From an uncultured Acetatifactor sp. (GTDB taxonomy: Bacteria > Bacillota > Clostridia > Lachnospirales > Lachnospiraceae), in assembly GCA_910586215.1 (NCBI GenBank), contig CAJUGH010000010.1:9403-73402 (forward strand): a stretch of 64,000 bases of DNA. The letters run 5' to 3'. Position 1 is the first letter of the stretch. Each line of letters opens with the position of its first letter. The position numbers and the translations under genes were made by a program. Below, one piece after another: positions 52,315 to 61,279 of the stretch. Under the pieces are notes generated by a model. The model made no database searches, was not told where the DNA came from, and saw only the letters and a program-made list of their open reading frames with translations.

Positions 52315-53274
52315 ATGGAAGAGATTGCCGAGAGCATTTTTACTGAGAGAATGCAGTTTGCCGTGCTGATTGATGCAGACAATATCAGTTCCAAATATGC
52401 CGCCACCATTTTTGAAGAACTGGAGACCTATGGCTTGTCAACCTACCGCCGGATCTACGGCAACTGGTCCAAGGGAAATGGCTGGGGGGAAGGTGTGCTG
52501 CTGGAGCATTCCATTATGCCAGTTCAGCAGTTTTCCTATACCACAGGGAAAAATGCTACGGACATGGCCATGGTGATCGATGCCATGGACATCCTCTACA
52601 AGAATAAGGTACAGGGGTTCTGCCTTGTCACCAGCGATAGTGATTTTACAAGGCTGGCAATGCGTCTTAGGGAGGAGAACATGTTCGTGCTGGGCATGGG
52701 AGAGTCTAAGACCCCGGTGGCGCTGACCAGGGCCTGCAACAAATTTATCCACCTGAACCTGGTGGCAGAACAGAACAAGGCTCTGGAGGAAAATGAGGAA
52801 ATGGGGGCAGAGGTCGCAGACGAGCAGAATGTGACACCCATTTCCGAGGTGCGCCAGGTGATTCTGGCCCTGCTCAATGAGAATGGAGGCAGGAAGGTGG
52901 ACATGTCCCGGATCGGGAACCGTCTGAATGACAAGTTCACGGATTTTGATGTGCGTAATTACGGCTACTCCAAACTGAGTACCATGATCGATGAGGAGAT
53001 GCCGGACTTAAGCGTGAAGAAGACCAGCAACCAGCACTACGTGGAGCGCCAGTCCAACCTGTCCAAGGAGGAACTGGAGATGGAAATCTGCCGGATGATC
53101 GAGAGAAGCGGCGGACTGATCGATAATCTGTCCACCTTGAATGACGACCTGCACAAGAAATACAAGCAGCTTGACTTCAAGCAATACGGTTACAGCAGGA
53201 TATCCAGTTTCCTGCGGAGTCTGAAAAGCGTGGAGGTCCATGAGAACCAGGTGATGCTGAAGGGGAGAGAATAA
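52315..53274 (+). CDS. NYN-domain (PIN-like) protein with two LOTUS/OST-HTH domains
   Basis: A 319-residue protein of the LabA/DUF88 class. The NYN nuclease-like domain (about 10-150) has its acidic residues in FAVLIDADNISSKYAA, NATDMAMVIDAMDIL and VTSDSDFTRLAMRLRE. Two LOTUS domains follow: VRQVILALLNENGGRKVDMS to YGYSKLSTMIDEE, and LEMEICRMIERSGGLIDNLS to YGYSRISSFLRSL. LOTUS domains bind RNA (including G-quadruplex RNA), so an RNA-directed nuclease role is plausible. AAGGAGAAA precedes ATG 52315. It lies 6 bp upstream of rarA and they are probably co-transcribed. Confidence 0.9.
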   Translation: MEEIAESIFTERMQFAVLIDADNISSKYAATIFEELETYGLSTYRRIYGNWSKGNGWGEGVLLEHSIMPVQQFSYTTGKNATDMAMVIDAMDILYKNKVQGFCLVTSDSDFTRLAMRLREENMFVLGMGESKTPVALTRACNKFIHLNLVAEQNKALEENEEMGAEVADEQNVTPISEVRQVILALLNENGGRKVDMSRIGNRLNDKFTDFDVRNYGYSKLSTMIDEEMPDLSVKKTSNQHYVERQSNLSKEELEMEICRMIERSGGLIDNLSTLNDDLHKKYKQLDFKQYGYSRISSFLRSLKSVEVHENQVMLKGRE

Positions 53275-53280
53275 GAAGAG

Positions 53281-54618
53281 ATGGATTTGTTTGAATATAT
53301 GCGCACTTCCAACCTGGAGAAGGAGTCTCCCCTGGCCGCACGAATGCGGCCCAAGACCCTGGACGAAGTGCTGGGACAGGAACATATCGTGGGGAAGGAT
53401 ACCTTGTTGTACCGGGCCATCCAGGCAGACAAGATCAGTTCTGTGATCTTCTATGGGCCACCCGGTACAGGCAAGACTACCCTGGCCCGGGTGATTGCCA
53501 ACACCACCAGTGCGGAGTTCACCCAGATCAATGCCACGGTAGCGGGCAAGAAGGATATGGAGGAAGTGGTGAAGAAGGCCAAGGATCTCCAGGGCATGTA
53601 TGGGAAACGTACCATCCTCTTTATCGATGAGATCCACCGGTTTAACAAGGGTCAGCAGGATTACCTGCTGCCTTTTGTGGAGGACGGCACCCTGGTCCTG
53701 ATCGGGGCCACCACGGAGAATCCTTATTTCGAGGTAAACGGGGCGCTGCTTTCCCGTTCCATCATCTTTGAACTGAAGCCCATTCCAGTGGAGGCTGTGA
53801 AGGAACTGCTGCAGAAGGCGGTCTATGACAGGGACAGGGGAATGGGTTCTTACGATGCGGTCATAGAGGAGGAAGCCCTGGATTTTCTGGCAGATCTCTC
53901 CGGCGGGGATGCCAGGCATGCCTTGAATGCCCTGGAACTGGGAGTCATGACCACGGCCAGGGGAGAGGACGGGAAGATCCATATCACCCTGGAAGTGGCC
54001 CAGGAGTGCATCCAGAAGCGGGCCATCCGCTATGACAAGACGGGGGACAGCCACTATGACACCATCTCGGCATTTATCAAGAGCATGCGGGGATCTGACC
54101 CGGATGCAGCAGTATATTATCTGGCCAGAATGCTTTACGCTGGGGAGCAGGTGGCATTCATTGCCAGGCGGATCATGATCTGCGCTGCGGAGGATGTGGG
54201 AAATGCAGACCCCAATGCCCTGGTGGTGGCCACTAATGCTTCCCTGGCAGTGGAGCGCATCGGTATGCCGGAGGCCCAGATCATCCTGGCCCAGGCGGCG
54301 GCCTACGTGGCCTGTGCCCCCAAGAGCAATGCCAGCAGCGGAGCCATCTTCAAGGCAATGGAGGCGGTGGGGCGCACAGGCAACCTGCCCATTCCCACCC
54401 ATCTGCAGGATGCCCACTATAAGGGGGCGGCGAAACTGGGACATGGGACGGGGTATAAGTACGCCCATGATTACCCCAACCATTATGTGGAACAACAGTA
54501 CCTGCCCTATGAACTGAACGGGCAGGAATTCTATCAGCCTACGGGAAATGGCTATGAGGCGAAGATCCGGGAACATATGAAATGGCTGAAGGAAGAGGCG
54601 GCAAAAGGCAGGGATTAG
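53281..54618 (+). CDS. rarA: replication-associated recombination protein A
   Basis: AAA+ ATPase of the RarA/MgsA/WRNIP1 family, acting at stalled forks; 445 residues, normal length. Walker A YGPPGTGKTTLARVI, Walker B ILFIDEIHRFNKGQQDYLL, sensor 1 LIGATTENPYF and sensor 2 SGGDARHALNALEL. The C-terminal tetramerisation region (MLYAGEQVAFIARRIMICAA, EDVGNADPNAL; KSNASSGAIFKAMEAV) is complete. It follows the NYN-LOTUS gene by 6 bp. The gene is convergent with DUF4364; CCCGGGAA/TTCCCGGG (54627-54657) lies between and over the end of that gene. Confidence 0.95.
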   Translation: MDLFEYMRTSNLEKESPLAARMRPKTLDEVLGQEHIVGKDTLLYRAIQADKISSVIFYGPPGTGKTTLARVIANTTSAEFTQINATVAGKKDMEEVVKKAKDLQGMYGKRTILFIDEIHRFNKGQQDYLLPFVEDGTLVLIGATTENPYFEVNGALLSRSIIFELKPIPVEAVKELLQKAVYDRDRGMGSYDAVIEEEALDFLADLSGGDARHALNALELGVMTTARGEDGKIHITLEVAQECIQKRAIRYDKTGDSHYDTISAFIKSMRGSDPDAAVYYLARMLYAGEQVAFIARRIMICAAEDVGNADPNALVVATNASLAVERIGMPEAQIILAQAAAYVACAPKSNASSGAIFKAMEAVGRTGNLPIPTHLQDAHYKGAAKLGHGTGYKYAHDYPNHYVEQQYLPYELNGQEFYQPTGNGYEAKIREHMKWLKEEAAKGRD

Positions 54619-54640
54619 GGAAGAGCCCCGGGAACAGCCC

Positions 54641-55156
54641 TTAGAACAATTCCCGGGTCAGATACTGGTAGATCTGCTGATTCTTCGCCTGCCAGTTGTC
54701 ACAGATGGAGGCGGCCATCTCCTCGGTGGGCACAGACAGGGTAATATCCACCAGACGGATGCCCCGGTCCTTGGCCACCAGGTGGGCTTCGAATTCCCCG
54801 GAGGTGGATTTGTAATAATCCCCCAGCACGGAGACCTCATTGCGCAGGGCATATTCATTTTCCCGGAAATAGGTGTTGATCTCCTGCTTGATGGCTTCAT
54901 TGATGCGGTTCTCGAAAAAATGAAGCGTCTCCTGTCCTTCGGCGGTAATGCGCAGGTGGGTGCGGTTGCGGATGGTCTCAGACAGGATCATCCCTGTATC
55001 CGTCAGTTCGTTGATGACCTGCTGCAGGGTGAGGAAGCTGGTGTATTCCTTTTCCAGGATAAAGTCGCTGACCTGTGCGGTGGTCATGGGAAAAGAAACC
55101 CTGTTTAACATGTAGAGTACGATCAGCTTATAGAGTGTCAAGGGATCTTGCAGCAT
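54641..55156 (-). CDS. DUF4364 family protein
   Basis: A 171-residue protein of the DUF4364 family common in Clostridia: DPLTLYKLIVLYMLNRVSFP, LTLQQVINELTDTGMILSET, then RITAEGQETLHFFENRINEA. The N-terminal half resembles a winged helix (PadR/ArsR-like), so it may bind DNA, but the family has no known function. The C-terminal half is an alpha/beta domain (FEAHLVAKDRGIRLVDITLS). Transcribed from its own start, 66 bp after the end of the YhcC gene on the same strand; probably the last gene of the malic enzyme-yhcC-DUF4364 run. Confidence 0.88.
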   Translation of the reverse strand: MLQDPLTLYKLIVLYMLNRVSFPMTTAQVSDFILEKEYTSFLTLQQVINELTDTGMILSETIRNRTHLRITAEGQETLHFFENRINEAIKQEINTYFRENEYALRNEVSVLGDYYKSTSGEFEAHLVAKDRGIRLVDITLSVPTEEMAASICDNWQAKNQQIYQYLTRELF

Positions 55157-55222
55157 AAATTTATCCTTTCAGATAGAATGCGGCAACAGTGCGGTGCCCT
55201 GCCTGGACTGTTGCGTAACATG

Positions 55223-56362
55223 TTATGTCTCTTCTGGCAGTGCGTACAGACGGCCCTGCCAGGTATTCCGGATGCGCATGAGGTGATGGAGGTCATTCAG
55301 GACCTCTTTTTTGTTGCTGCTCCATGCGGGGGCTATGAGCAGTCTCTTTGGACCGTCCCCTGTAAGCCGGTGAACCACAATGCGGGGGGAGAGGTGTTCC
55401 AGGCAGGTGATGACCATGTCCAGGTATTCCTCTTTGGCAAGGGTACGGAATCCACCGTTTACATAGAGGGCAGCCAGATCCGTGCCGCGCAGTACGTGGA
55501 GAAGCTGGATCTTGATCCCAAAAGGGGATCGGGTATTCAAGTACGCTATGGTCTCCAGCATCTGCGCAGGTGTCTCCCCTGGAAGGCCCAGGATTACATG
55601 GACGATGACAGGGAACTGTGAGGCCCCAAGTTTCTCCGTGGCCCTGTCAAAGACGGACAGGGGATATCCCCGCCGGATCAAGGAGGCAGTCTTAGGGTGG
55701 ATGGTCTGCAGCCCCAGTTCCACCCAGATGAATTTGCCGGGATACCGCTCCTTTAAGGAGCAGAGCAGTTCCATTACGGCATCCGGCAGACAGTCGGGCC
55801 GGGTAGCGATGGAAATGCCACAGACTTCTGGCTCCTCCAGGGCTGCGGTGAACACCTGCTCCAGATAGGGGAGAGGGGCATAGGTGTTAGTGTAGGCCTG
55901 GAAATAGGCGATGACAGAGGGCTGCCCGCAGACAGCCAGGCGGTTCTGGTCCCATTTTGGAGACAGCAACGCCAGTCCGGCCTGGAGTTGCAGGGAGATA
56001 GCTCTGCCAGTAGGGAAATCCGAACTGACAGAAATATCCCTGGAAAGGAGGCTGGTGCCTGGGGATACGCCATCTTCTGGAAATACGCCACTCTTAGGGA
56101 ATATGTCACTCCCAGCTACACTGACTGCATAATCCCCGCTTCCCCCGGCACTGCAGAAGATACAGCCCCGGGTGTCCAGGGTGCCATCCCGGTTGGGGCA
56201 GGTCATATGGGCATCCAGGGCTACTTTGTAACACTTGTGGTGAAAGGTATTCTTGCAGTAGGCATCCAGGGAATAGTAGGGCTTGCCATGCCAGGGACAT
56301 GGGGGCCATGACTGGGCCGGATGTATCGGTGTTTCATGCAGCCTTGTATCATGGACGGACAT
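55223..56362 (-). CDS. radical SAM protein, YhcC/TIGR01212 family
   Basis: Protein of 379 residues. Radical-SAM cysteines appear as CPNRDGTLDTRGCIFC (C...CxxC spacing typical of this family), then SIATRPDCLPDAVMELLCSL and VELGLQTIHPKTASLIRRGY, VHVILGLPGETPAQMLETI. YhcC proteins are widespread and their reaction is not firmly known. The start overlaps the malic enzyme stop by 14 bp; the next usable Met is too far inside, so the overlap is probably real. An insert of about 45 residues after the first cysteines (around 75-125) is Ser-rich and unusual. Confidence 0.87.
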   Translation of the reverse strand: MSVHDTRLHETPIHPAQSWPPCPWHGKPYYSLDAYCKNTFHHKCYKVALDAHMTCPNRDGTLDTRGCIFCSAGGSGDYAVSVAGSDIFPKSGVFPEDGVSPGTSLLSRDISVSSDFPTGRAISLQLQAGLALLSPKWDQNRLAVCGQPSVIAYFQAYTNTYAPLPYLEQVFTAALEEPEVCGISIATRPDCLPDAVMELLCSLKERYPGKFIWVELGLQTIHPKTASLIRRGYPLSVFDRATEKLGASQFPVIVHVILGLPGETPAQMLETIAYLNTRSPFGIKIQLLHVLRGTDLAALYVNGGFRTLAKEEYLDMVITCLEHLSPRIVVHRLTGDGPKRLLIAPAWSSNKKEVLNDLHHLMRIRNTWQGRLYALPEET

Positions 56363-57503
56363 GGCGCTTCACGGCCTCGGACACCAGCTCGGCTACCTGG
56401 GGATTGAAAGCCTCTGGCATGATGTTGTCCTCCCGTAGTTCTTCTTCGGGAACCAGTCCTGCAATGGCCTCTGCGGCAGCCAGTTTCATTTCGTCTGTAA
56501 TCTGGGTGGCCCGTGCCTCCAGGGCACCCTTGAAGATGCCGGGGAAGGCCACCACATTGTTCACCTGGTTGGGAAAATCACTGCGTCCGGTGCCTACGAC
56601 CCTGGCGCCTGCGGCCCGTGCGAGATCTGGCATGATCTCCGGCACGGGGTTTGCCATGGCAAAGAGGATGGAATCCTGGTTCATGGAAGCCACCATTTCA
56701 GGGGTTACAATGCCTGGGGCAGACACGCCCACGAAAATATCAGCCCCCTTTAGGGCGTCAGCCAGGGTACCGGTGGTCCCTTCCAGGTTCGTGACCTGGA
56801 CCATCTTCTCCTGCATCCAGTTCAGTCCTTTTGTCTTCCGGGATAGGATCCCTGCTTTGTCGCACATGATAATATGGGGGAATCCATAGGTCAGAAGTAA
56901 CCTGGTGATGGCTATCCCGGCACTGCCTGCCCCGTTCACCACCACCTTGCAGTCCTCCTTTTTCTTCCCCACCACCTTTAAGCCGTTGATGATACCGGCC
57001 AGCACCACAATAGCAGTACCGTGCTGGTCATCGTGGAAGACGGGGATGTCCAGGGTGGCCTTCAGACGCTCTTCAATCTCAAAACAGCGGGGAGCACTGA
57101 TATCTTCCAGATTGATGCCGCCGAATCCGGGAGCCAGCCAGGTGACGGCTTTGATGATCTCCTCCGTATCCTGGGTATCCAGGCAGATGGGCACGGCGTT
57201 GATGCCGCCGAATTCCTTGAACAGCACGGCCTTTCCCTCCATCACCGGCATGGCGGCATGGGGACCGATATTTCCCAGGCCAAGGACGGCGCTGCCGTCA
57301 GATACCACTGCCACGGTGTTGGCCTTCATGGTGTACTGGTAGGCAGCTTCCCTGTCCTGTGCAATGACTTTGCAGGGTTCTGCCACTCCGGGAGTGTAGG
57401 CGATGGCCAGGTCCTCCCTGGACCTGACGGGGGCCTTGGAGGTGGTCTCCAGCTTACCGTTCCATTGTTTATGCATTTCGAGAGCTTTTTCGTTGGTTGT
57501 CAT
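56349..57503 (-). CDS. NAD-dependent malic enzyme
   Basis: Oxidative decarboxylation of malate to pyruvate; 384 residues, the short bacterial type. Visible: LAIAYTPGVAEPCKVI (catalytic Tyr), GLGNIGPHAAMPVMEGKAVL with the catalytic Lys, GGINLEDISAP (metal), FHDDQHGTAIVVLAGI and the Rossmann loop NGAGSAGIAITRLLL. The cofactor cannot be settled by eye. AAGAGG precedes ATG 57503; the open frame upstream of it is not supported. It overlaps yhcC at its 3' end. Confidence 0.94.
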   Translation of the reverse strand: MTTNEKALEMHKQWNGKLETTSKAPVRSREDLAIAYTPGVAEPCKVIAQDREAAYQYTMKANTVAVVSDGSAVLGLGNIGPHAAMPVMEGKAVLFKEFGGINAVPICLDTQDTEEIIKAVTWLAPGFGGINLEDISAPRCFEIEERLKATLDIPVFHDDQHGTAIVVLAGIINGLKVVGKKKEDCKVVVNGAGSAGIAITRLLLTYGFPHIIMCDKAGILSRKTKGLNWMQEKMVQVTNLEGTTGTLADALKGADIFVGVSAPGIVTPEMVASMNQDSILFAMANPVPEIMPDLARAAGARVVGTGRSDFPNQVNNVVAFPGIFKGALEARATQITDEMKLAAAEAIAGLVPEEELREDNIMPEAFNPQVAELVSEAVKRHVRP

Positions 57504-57720
57504 AATGTACCTCTTTTTCTTAATTTGGTTTTCAAAAAACCTTGCTGGAATGACTATTCCTATCATATAATAGATGAAGTCCCTTCGCAAGATGTTTTTG
57601 TGTGGTAAAGAGGAATCCTGCATACCATGTTACTGCTCGCACGTCGGCTTGACTGAAAGAAACCTATGGTATAGACTGCTTTCAGTCCGGGCCATCGGTT
57701 TCCTTATCCAAACGGAGGAA

Positions 57721-57822
57721 CAGTTAATACATGAGCTTCTTCCACAGGGGATTATTTACGTGGAGTCTGCATTATTCTATTATGGATACAGTGATTTTTC
57801 TCCCCGTTTCCTTAATATATGA
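57721..57822 (+). pseudogene. possible AbiEi-type antitoxin/regulator fragment
   Basis: The end of an 82-codon frame reads LIHELLPQGIIYVESALFYY and GYSDFSPRFLNI, which resembles the S-A-L-x-x-Y-G-x-[ST]-D region of AbiEi-type type IV antitoxins. The part before it does not look related, and the frame stops soon after. It lies in the roughly 480-bp gap between malic enzyme and rho. Probably a remnant; the match is short. Confidence 0.35.
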
Positions 57823-57831
57823 ATTTAGGAC

Positions 57832-57890
57832 TTCCTCTTTTTCCCAAAATGTATTATAATGTCTCTTAGGATACATGACGTTCCGTCATG
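57832..57890 (+). promoter_or_regulatory. rho promoter region and leader hairpin
   Basis: TTCCTC, 17 bp, TATAAT (57855-57860), then CATGACG-TTC-CGTCATG (57874-57890), a perfect 7-bp hairpin just after the expected transcription start. The leader of about 115 bases could be part of rho autoregulation, which is known in other bacteria. Confidence 0.55.
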
Positions 57891-57982
57891 AAGTCAAGGA
57901 AGCATGTCAGAAATCAGTCTTGCTGTAATCCCCATTTATACACCTTGGACGACTAAACTGCTTTCAATTTTAGGAGGGATAT

Positions 57983-59839
57983 ATGAAAGAAAAATATGAA
58001 TCATTGGCACTGGTACAGTTAAAGGAACTTGCCAAGGTGCGCGGGCTAAAGGGCACTTCGGGCATGAAAAAGGCTGAACTGGTGGAAGCCATGCTGGCAG
58101 AAGACGAGAGAGTAAAGAAACAGGAGAAGCAGGAAAAGCAGGAGAAATCCCCCAAACCGGGGAAACAGGAGAAACCTGCAAAGCAGGATAAAAAGGCAGA
58201 ACCGAAACAGGAGGGCCAGGAGAATGCCACCAGCGGACAGGTTCCAGCGGGTACTTCAGATCCTTCTGCAGGTTCCAGCGGCCACAAGGACAGGGGGCCT
58301 GGTAGGGGGCGCCAGCAGGGCACAGGGAAGGACGGGGCAGGTATCCGCAGTGTTGTGCGCCAGGAGAGTCCGGCCCAGGAGAACAGCCGCGGAACCAGCA
58401 CAAGGCAGGAAGGAACCAGGCCGGAGAATGCAGTCCGCAATGAGACCCCATACCGGGCAGACAACATACAGCGCAATAACAGTGCCCAGAAGAGTGAGCC
58501 GGCAGGGCGTCCGGAGGCATCTGGCAGTTCGGGGGAGGCGGCTTCCAATACAGCTGCTCCGGCACCTGCGTCCGTGCAGGCATCTGCGCCTGCTGCCCAT
58601 GCAGTTCCAGTCCAGGCACCTGCCCAGAATCTTACATCTACTCCCACACCGCCTCCACGTACTGGCCGTGTGGTGGAGGTATATGACGAGAAGACATACC
58701 CCAAGGAACTTGACAGCGGGGAGGAAGCCAGCGGCATCCTGGAAGTGATGCCTGACGGATACGGCTTTATCCGCTGCGAGAACTACCTTCCGGGAGAACA
58801 TGATGTGTATGTGGCACCCAGCCAGATCCGGCGTTTCGGACTGAAGACAGGGGACATTCTCCGGGGGAATAAGCGGATCAAGACCCAGCAGGAGAAGTTC
58901 AGCGCCCTTCTGTTCATCCGTACCATCAACGGGTATACCACGGAAGAGTCTGCCAAGCGCACGGCTTTTGAGAATATGACTCCCATCTTCCCGGACCAGC
59001 GCATCCGTCTGGAGACGCCGGGCTGCAGTGTAGCCATGCGCGTGATGGATCTGGTGAGTCCTGTGGGAAGGGGGCAGAGGGGAATGATCGTATCCCCGCC
59101 CAAGGCAGGTAAGACCACCCTGCTCAAGGAAGTGGCCAAGTCCATCCTGCGTACAAATCCCCATATGCATATGCTGATCCTGCTGATTGATGAGAGGCCG
59201 GAGGAAGTAACGGATATCAAGGAAGCCATCATCGGGGACAATGTGGAAGTGATCTATTCCACATTCGATGAACTGCCGGAGCATCACAAGAGGGTGTCCG
59301 AGATGGTCATCGAGCGGGCCAAGCGCCTGGTAGAGCATAAGAAGGATGTGGTGATCCTGTTAGACAGCATCACCCGTCTGGCCAGGGCCTATAATCTGGT
59401 GGTGCCGCCCAGCGGACGTACACTTTCCGGTGGCCTCGACCCGGCAGCCCTGCATATGCCCAAGCGGTTCTTCGGCGCTGCCAGGAACATGCGGGAGGGC
59501 GGCAGCCTGACCATCCTGGCTACAGCCCTGGTGGACACGGGAAGCAAGATGGACGATGTGATCTATGAGGAGTTCAAGGGCACAGGCAACATGGAGATGA
59601 TCCTGGACCGCAAACTGTCCGAGAAGCGGATATTCCCGGCCATTGACCTGGCCAAGTCAGGAACCAGGCGGGAAGACCTGCTCTTAAGCAGTGAGGAACT
59701 GGATGCCATTACCATTATGCGGAAGGCCTTGAATGGAATGAAATCAGACGAGGCCACGGACCGCATTCTGGATATGTTTGCCCGGACCAGGAATAACAAT
59801 GATTTTGTCCAGATGGTAAAAAAGAACAAATTTATATAA
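57983..59839 (+). CDS. rho: transcription termination factor Rho
   Basis: Hexameric RNA-dependent ATPase that ends transcription; 618 residues. An N-terminal Rho_N helical domain (VQLKELAKVRGLKGTSGMKK) is followed by a long disordered insert (about 45-225) rich in Lys/Gln/Glu/Pro/Ala with KQEKQEKQEK repeats. Then the RNA-binding cold-shock-like domain (GILEVMPDGYGFIRCENYLP), Walker A IVSPPKAGKTTLLKEV, Walker B VVILLDSITRLARAYNLV and the R-loop/Q-loop region SGGLDPAALHMPKRFFGAAR. The insert makes it about 200 residues longer than E. coli Rho. AGGAGGG precedes ATG. Confidence 0.97.
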   Translation: MKEKYESLALVQLKELAKVRGLKGTSGMKKAELVEAMLAEDERVKKQEKQEKQEKSPKPGKQEKPAKQDKKAEPKQEGQENATSGQVPAGTSDPSAGSSGHKDRGPGRGRQQGTGKDGAGIRSVVRQESPAQENSRGTSTRQEGTRPENAVRNETPYRADNIQRNNSAQKSEPAGRPEASGSSGEAASNTAAPAPASVQASAPAAHAVPVQAPAQNLTSTPTPPPRTGRVVEVYDEKTYPKELDSGEEASGILEVMPDGYGFIRCENYLPGEHDVYVAPSQIRRFGLKTGDILRGNKRIKTQQEKFSALLFIRTINGYTTEESAKRTAFENMTPIFPDQRIRLETPGCSVAMRVMDLVSPVGRGQRGMIVSPPKAGKTTLLKEVAKSILRTNPHMHMLILLIDERPEEVTDIKEAIIGDNVEVIYSTFDELPEHHKRVSEMVIERAKRLVEHKKDVVILLDSITRLARAYNLVVPPSGRTLSGGLDPAALHMPKRFFGAARNMREGGSLTILATALVDTGSKMDDVIYEEFKGTGNMEMILDRKLSEKRIFPAIDLAKSGTRREDLLLSSEELDAITIMRKALNGMKSDEATDRILDMFARTRNNNDFVQMVKKNKFI

Positions 59840-59846
59840 AAAATGC

Positions 59847-59875
59847 TTGCAAGGTAACCTCCCATATGCTACAAT
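59847..59875 (+). promoter_or_regulatory. promoter of rpmE
   Basis: TTGCAA, 17 bp, TACAAT, starting 8 bp after the rho stop. Confidence 0.65.
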
Positions 59876-59956
59876 AATACCGCTGTTTGTGGTTCCATAA
59901 GCAGTGCGGATGCGAACAGAGAATAAACATGTGATTGTTATAGAGAGGTGAGAGAG

Positions 59957-60157
59957 ATGAAAGAAGGAATCCATCCACAGTATTATCAGGCAACTGTAAC
60001 CTGCAACTGCGGCAACACCTTCGTGACTGGCTCCACGAAGCCTGAGATTCACGTTGAAGTGTGTTCCAAGTGCCATTCATTCTACACTGGCCAGCAGAAG
60101 ACTGCCAGAGCCGATGGACGTATCGAGAAGTTCAACAAGAAATACGGCGTACAATAG
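59957..60157 (+). CDS. rpmE: 50S ribosomal protein L31
   Basis: A 66-residue ribosomal protein, the zinc-binding type: CNCGNTF and CSKCHSFYTG provide the Cys residues. Starts MKEGIHPQYYQATVTCNCGN. A GAGAGGTGAGAGAG site precedes ATG 59957, 9 bp inside a longer frame. Its place directly after rho is conserved in Firmicutes. Confidence 0.96.
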   Translation: MKEGIHPQYYQATVTCNCGNTFVTGSTKPEIHVEVCSKCHSFYTGQQKTARADGRIEKFNKKYGVQ

Positions 60158-60165
60158 GAATCGCA

Positions 60166-60197
60166 AAAAAGGTTGAGGTTAATCACTCAACCTTTTT
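60166..60197 (+). terminator. terminator after rpmE
   Basis: AAAAAGGTTGAG pairs exactly with CTCAACCTTTTT (12 bp) around an 8-base loop, ending in a T run. Confidence 0.9.
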
Positions 60198-60283
60198 AAA
60201 TATGCCAGCAGGGCTGGCAGGTGACCGGTATGCAGGACTGGCAGGGAGGGACATTTCCCGGCTCAATGAAAAAGAGGTATTGT

Positions 60284-61279
60284 ATGGCAAGGAAGAAATC
60301 CAAGTACTATTCCGGTATAGGCGGACAGGCTGTGCTGGAAGGCGTCATGATGAAGAACGAAGAAAAATATGCCGTTGCAGTGAGGAAACCAAACGGAGAG
60401 ATCGTGGTGGAGCCGGAGAACTACCAGGGGATCCTTCACGGCAGCAGGATCAAAGATATCCCTTTTATACGGGGGATTTTTAATTTTATAGATTCCATGA
60501 TCCTGGGAATGAAGTGTCTGAATTATTCGGCTTCCTTCTGTGATGAGGAAGAGCCGGGACAGACAGGGGGAGGCAGGGGAGACAAGCTGGTGACAGCACT
60601 GGTCACATGTTTTTCCGTGGCGCTGGCCCTGGGGATTTTTGTGGTGCTGCCATATTATCTGGCATCTTTGTTCAACGGGTTTGTAAGGAATGTTTCCCTG
60701 ATGGTAATCATTGAAGGGGTTATCAGGATCGTCATTTTTATCCTTTATGTAGTGGGGATCAGCGCCATGAAAGATATCAGAAGGCTGTACCGCTATCATG
60801 GGGCAGAGCATAAGTGCATCAACTGCATTGAGCGGGGCAAACCCTTGACTGTTCACAATGTGCAGCATAGTTCCAGGCTTCACAGGCGTTGTGGAACCAG
60901 TTTTCTCTTTTTTGTACTATTTGTAAGCATTATCTTGTTTTTCTTTATCCGGGTGGAGAACCCTGTGGAGAAGGTGGCCCTACGTATTCTGCTGATGCCT
61001 GTGGTGGCGGGCATCTCCTATGAGATCATCCAGCTGGCGGGCCGGTCCAACAATATCCTGGTGCGTATTCTTTCGATGCCGGGAATGCTGGTCCAGCGCA
61101 TGACTACCAAGGAACCGGACAGGGCCATGATCGAGGTGGCCATTGCTGCGGTGGAGGCAGTCTTCGACTGGAAAGTCTATCTGGCAGAGTTCTATGGGTA
61201 TGTGCCCGATGAAAACGGTGCAGGGAACACACAGAACAGGACCGCCAGATTCATGCGGGAGGAACTGGAAGACATATGA
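60284..61279 (+). CDS. DUF1385 (YqhQ-like) membrane protein
   Basis: A 331-residue membrane protein of the DUF1385 family. Typical start YYSGIGGQAVLEGVMMKNEE and IRRLYRYHGAEHKCINCIE, with FSRLHRRCGTSFLF-like HSSRLHRRCGTSF; four or five hydrophobic segments. Function unknown; the family is a stable neighbour of prmC-prfA in Clostridia. ATG 60284 has AGAGG before it and gives the usual N-terminus, better than the frame start at 60221. It overlaps prmC by 4 bp. Confidence 0.93.
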   Translation: MARKKSKYYSGIGGQAVLEGVMMKNEEKYAVAVRKPNGEIVVEPENYQGILHGSRIKDIPFIRGIFNFIDSMILGMKCLNYSASFCDEEEPGQTGGGRGDKLVTALVTCFSVALALGIFVVLPYYLASLFNGFVRNVSLMVIIEGVIRIVIFILYVVGISAMKDIRRLYRYHGAEHKCINCIERGKPLTVHNVQHSSRLHRRCGTSFLFFVLFVSIILFFFIRVENPVEKVALRILLMPVVAGISYEIIQLAGRSNNILVRILSMPGMLVQRMTTKEPDRAMIEVAIAAVEAVFDWKVYLAEFYGYVPDENGAGNTQNRTARFMREELEDI

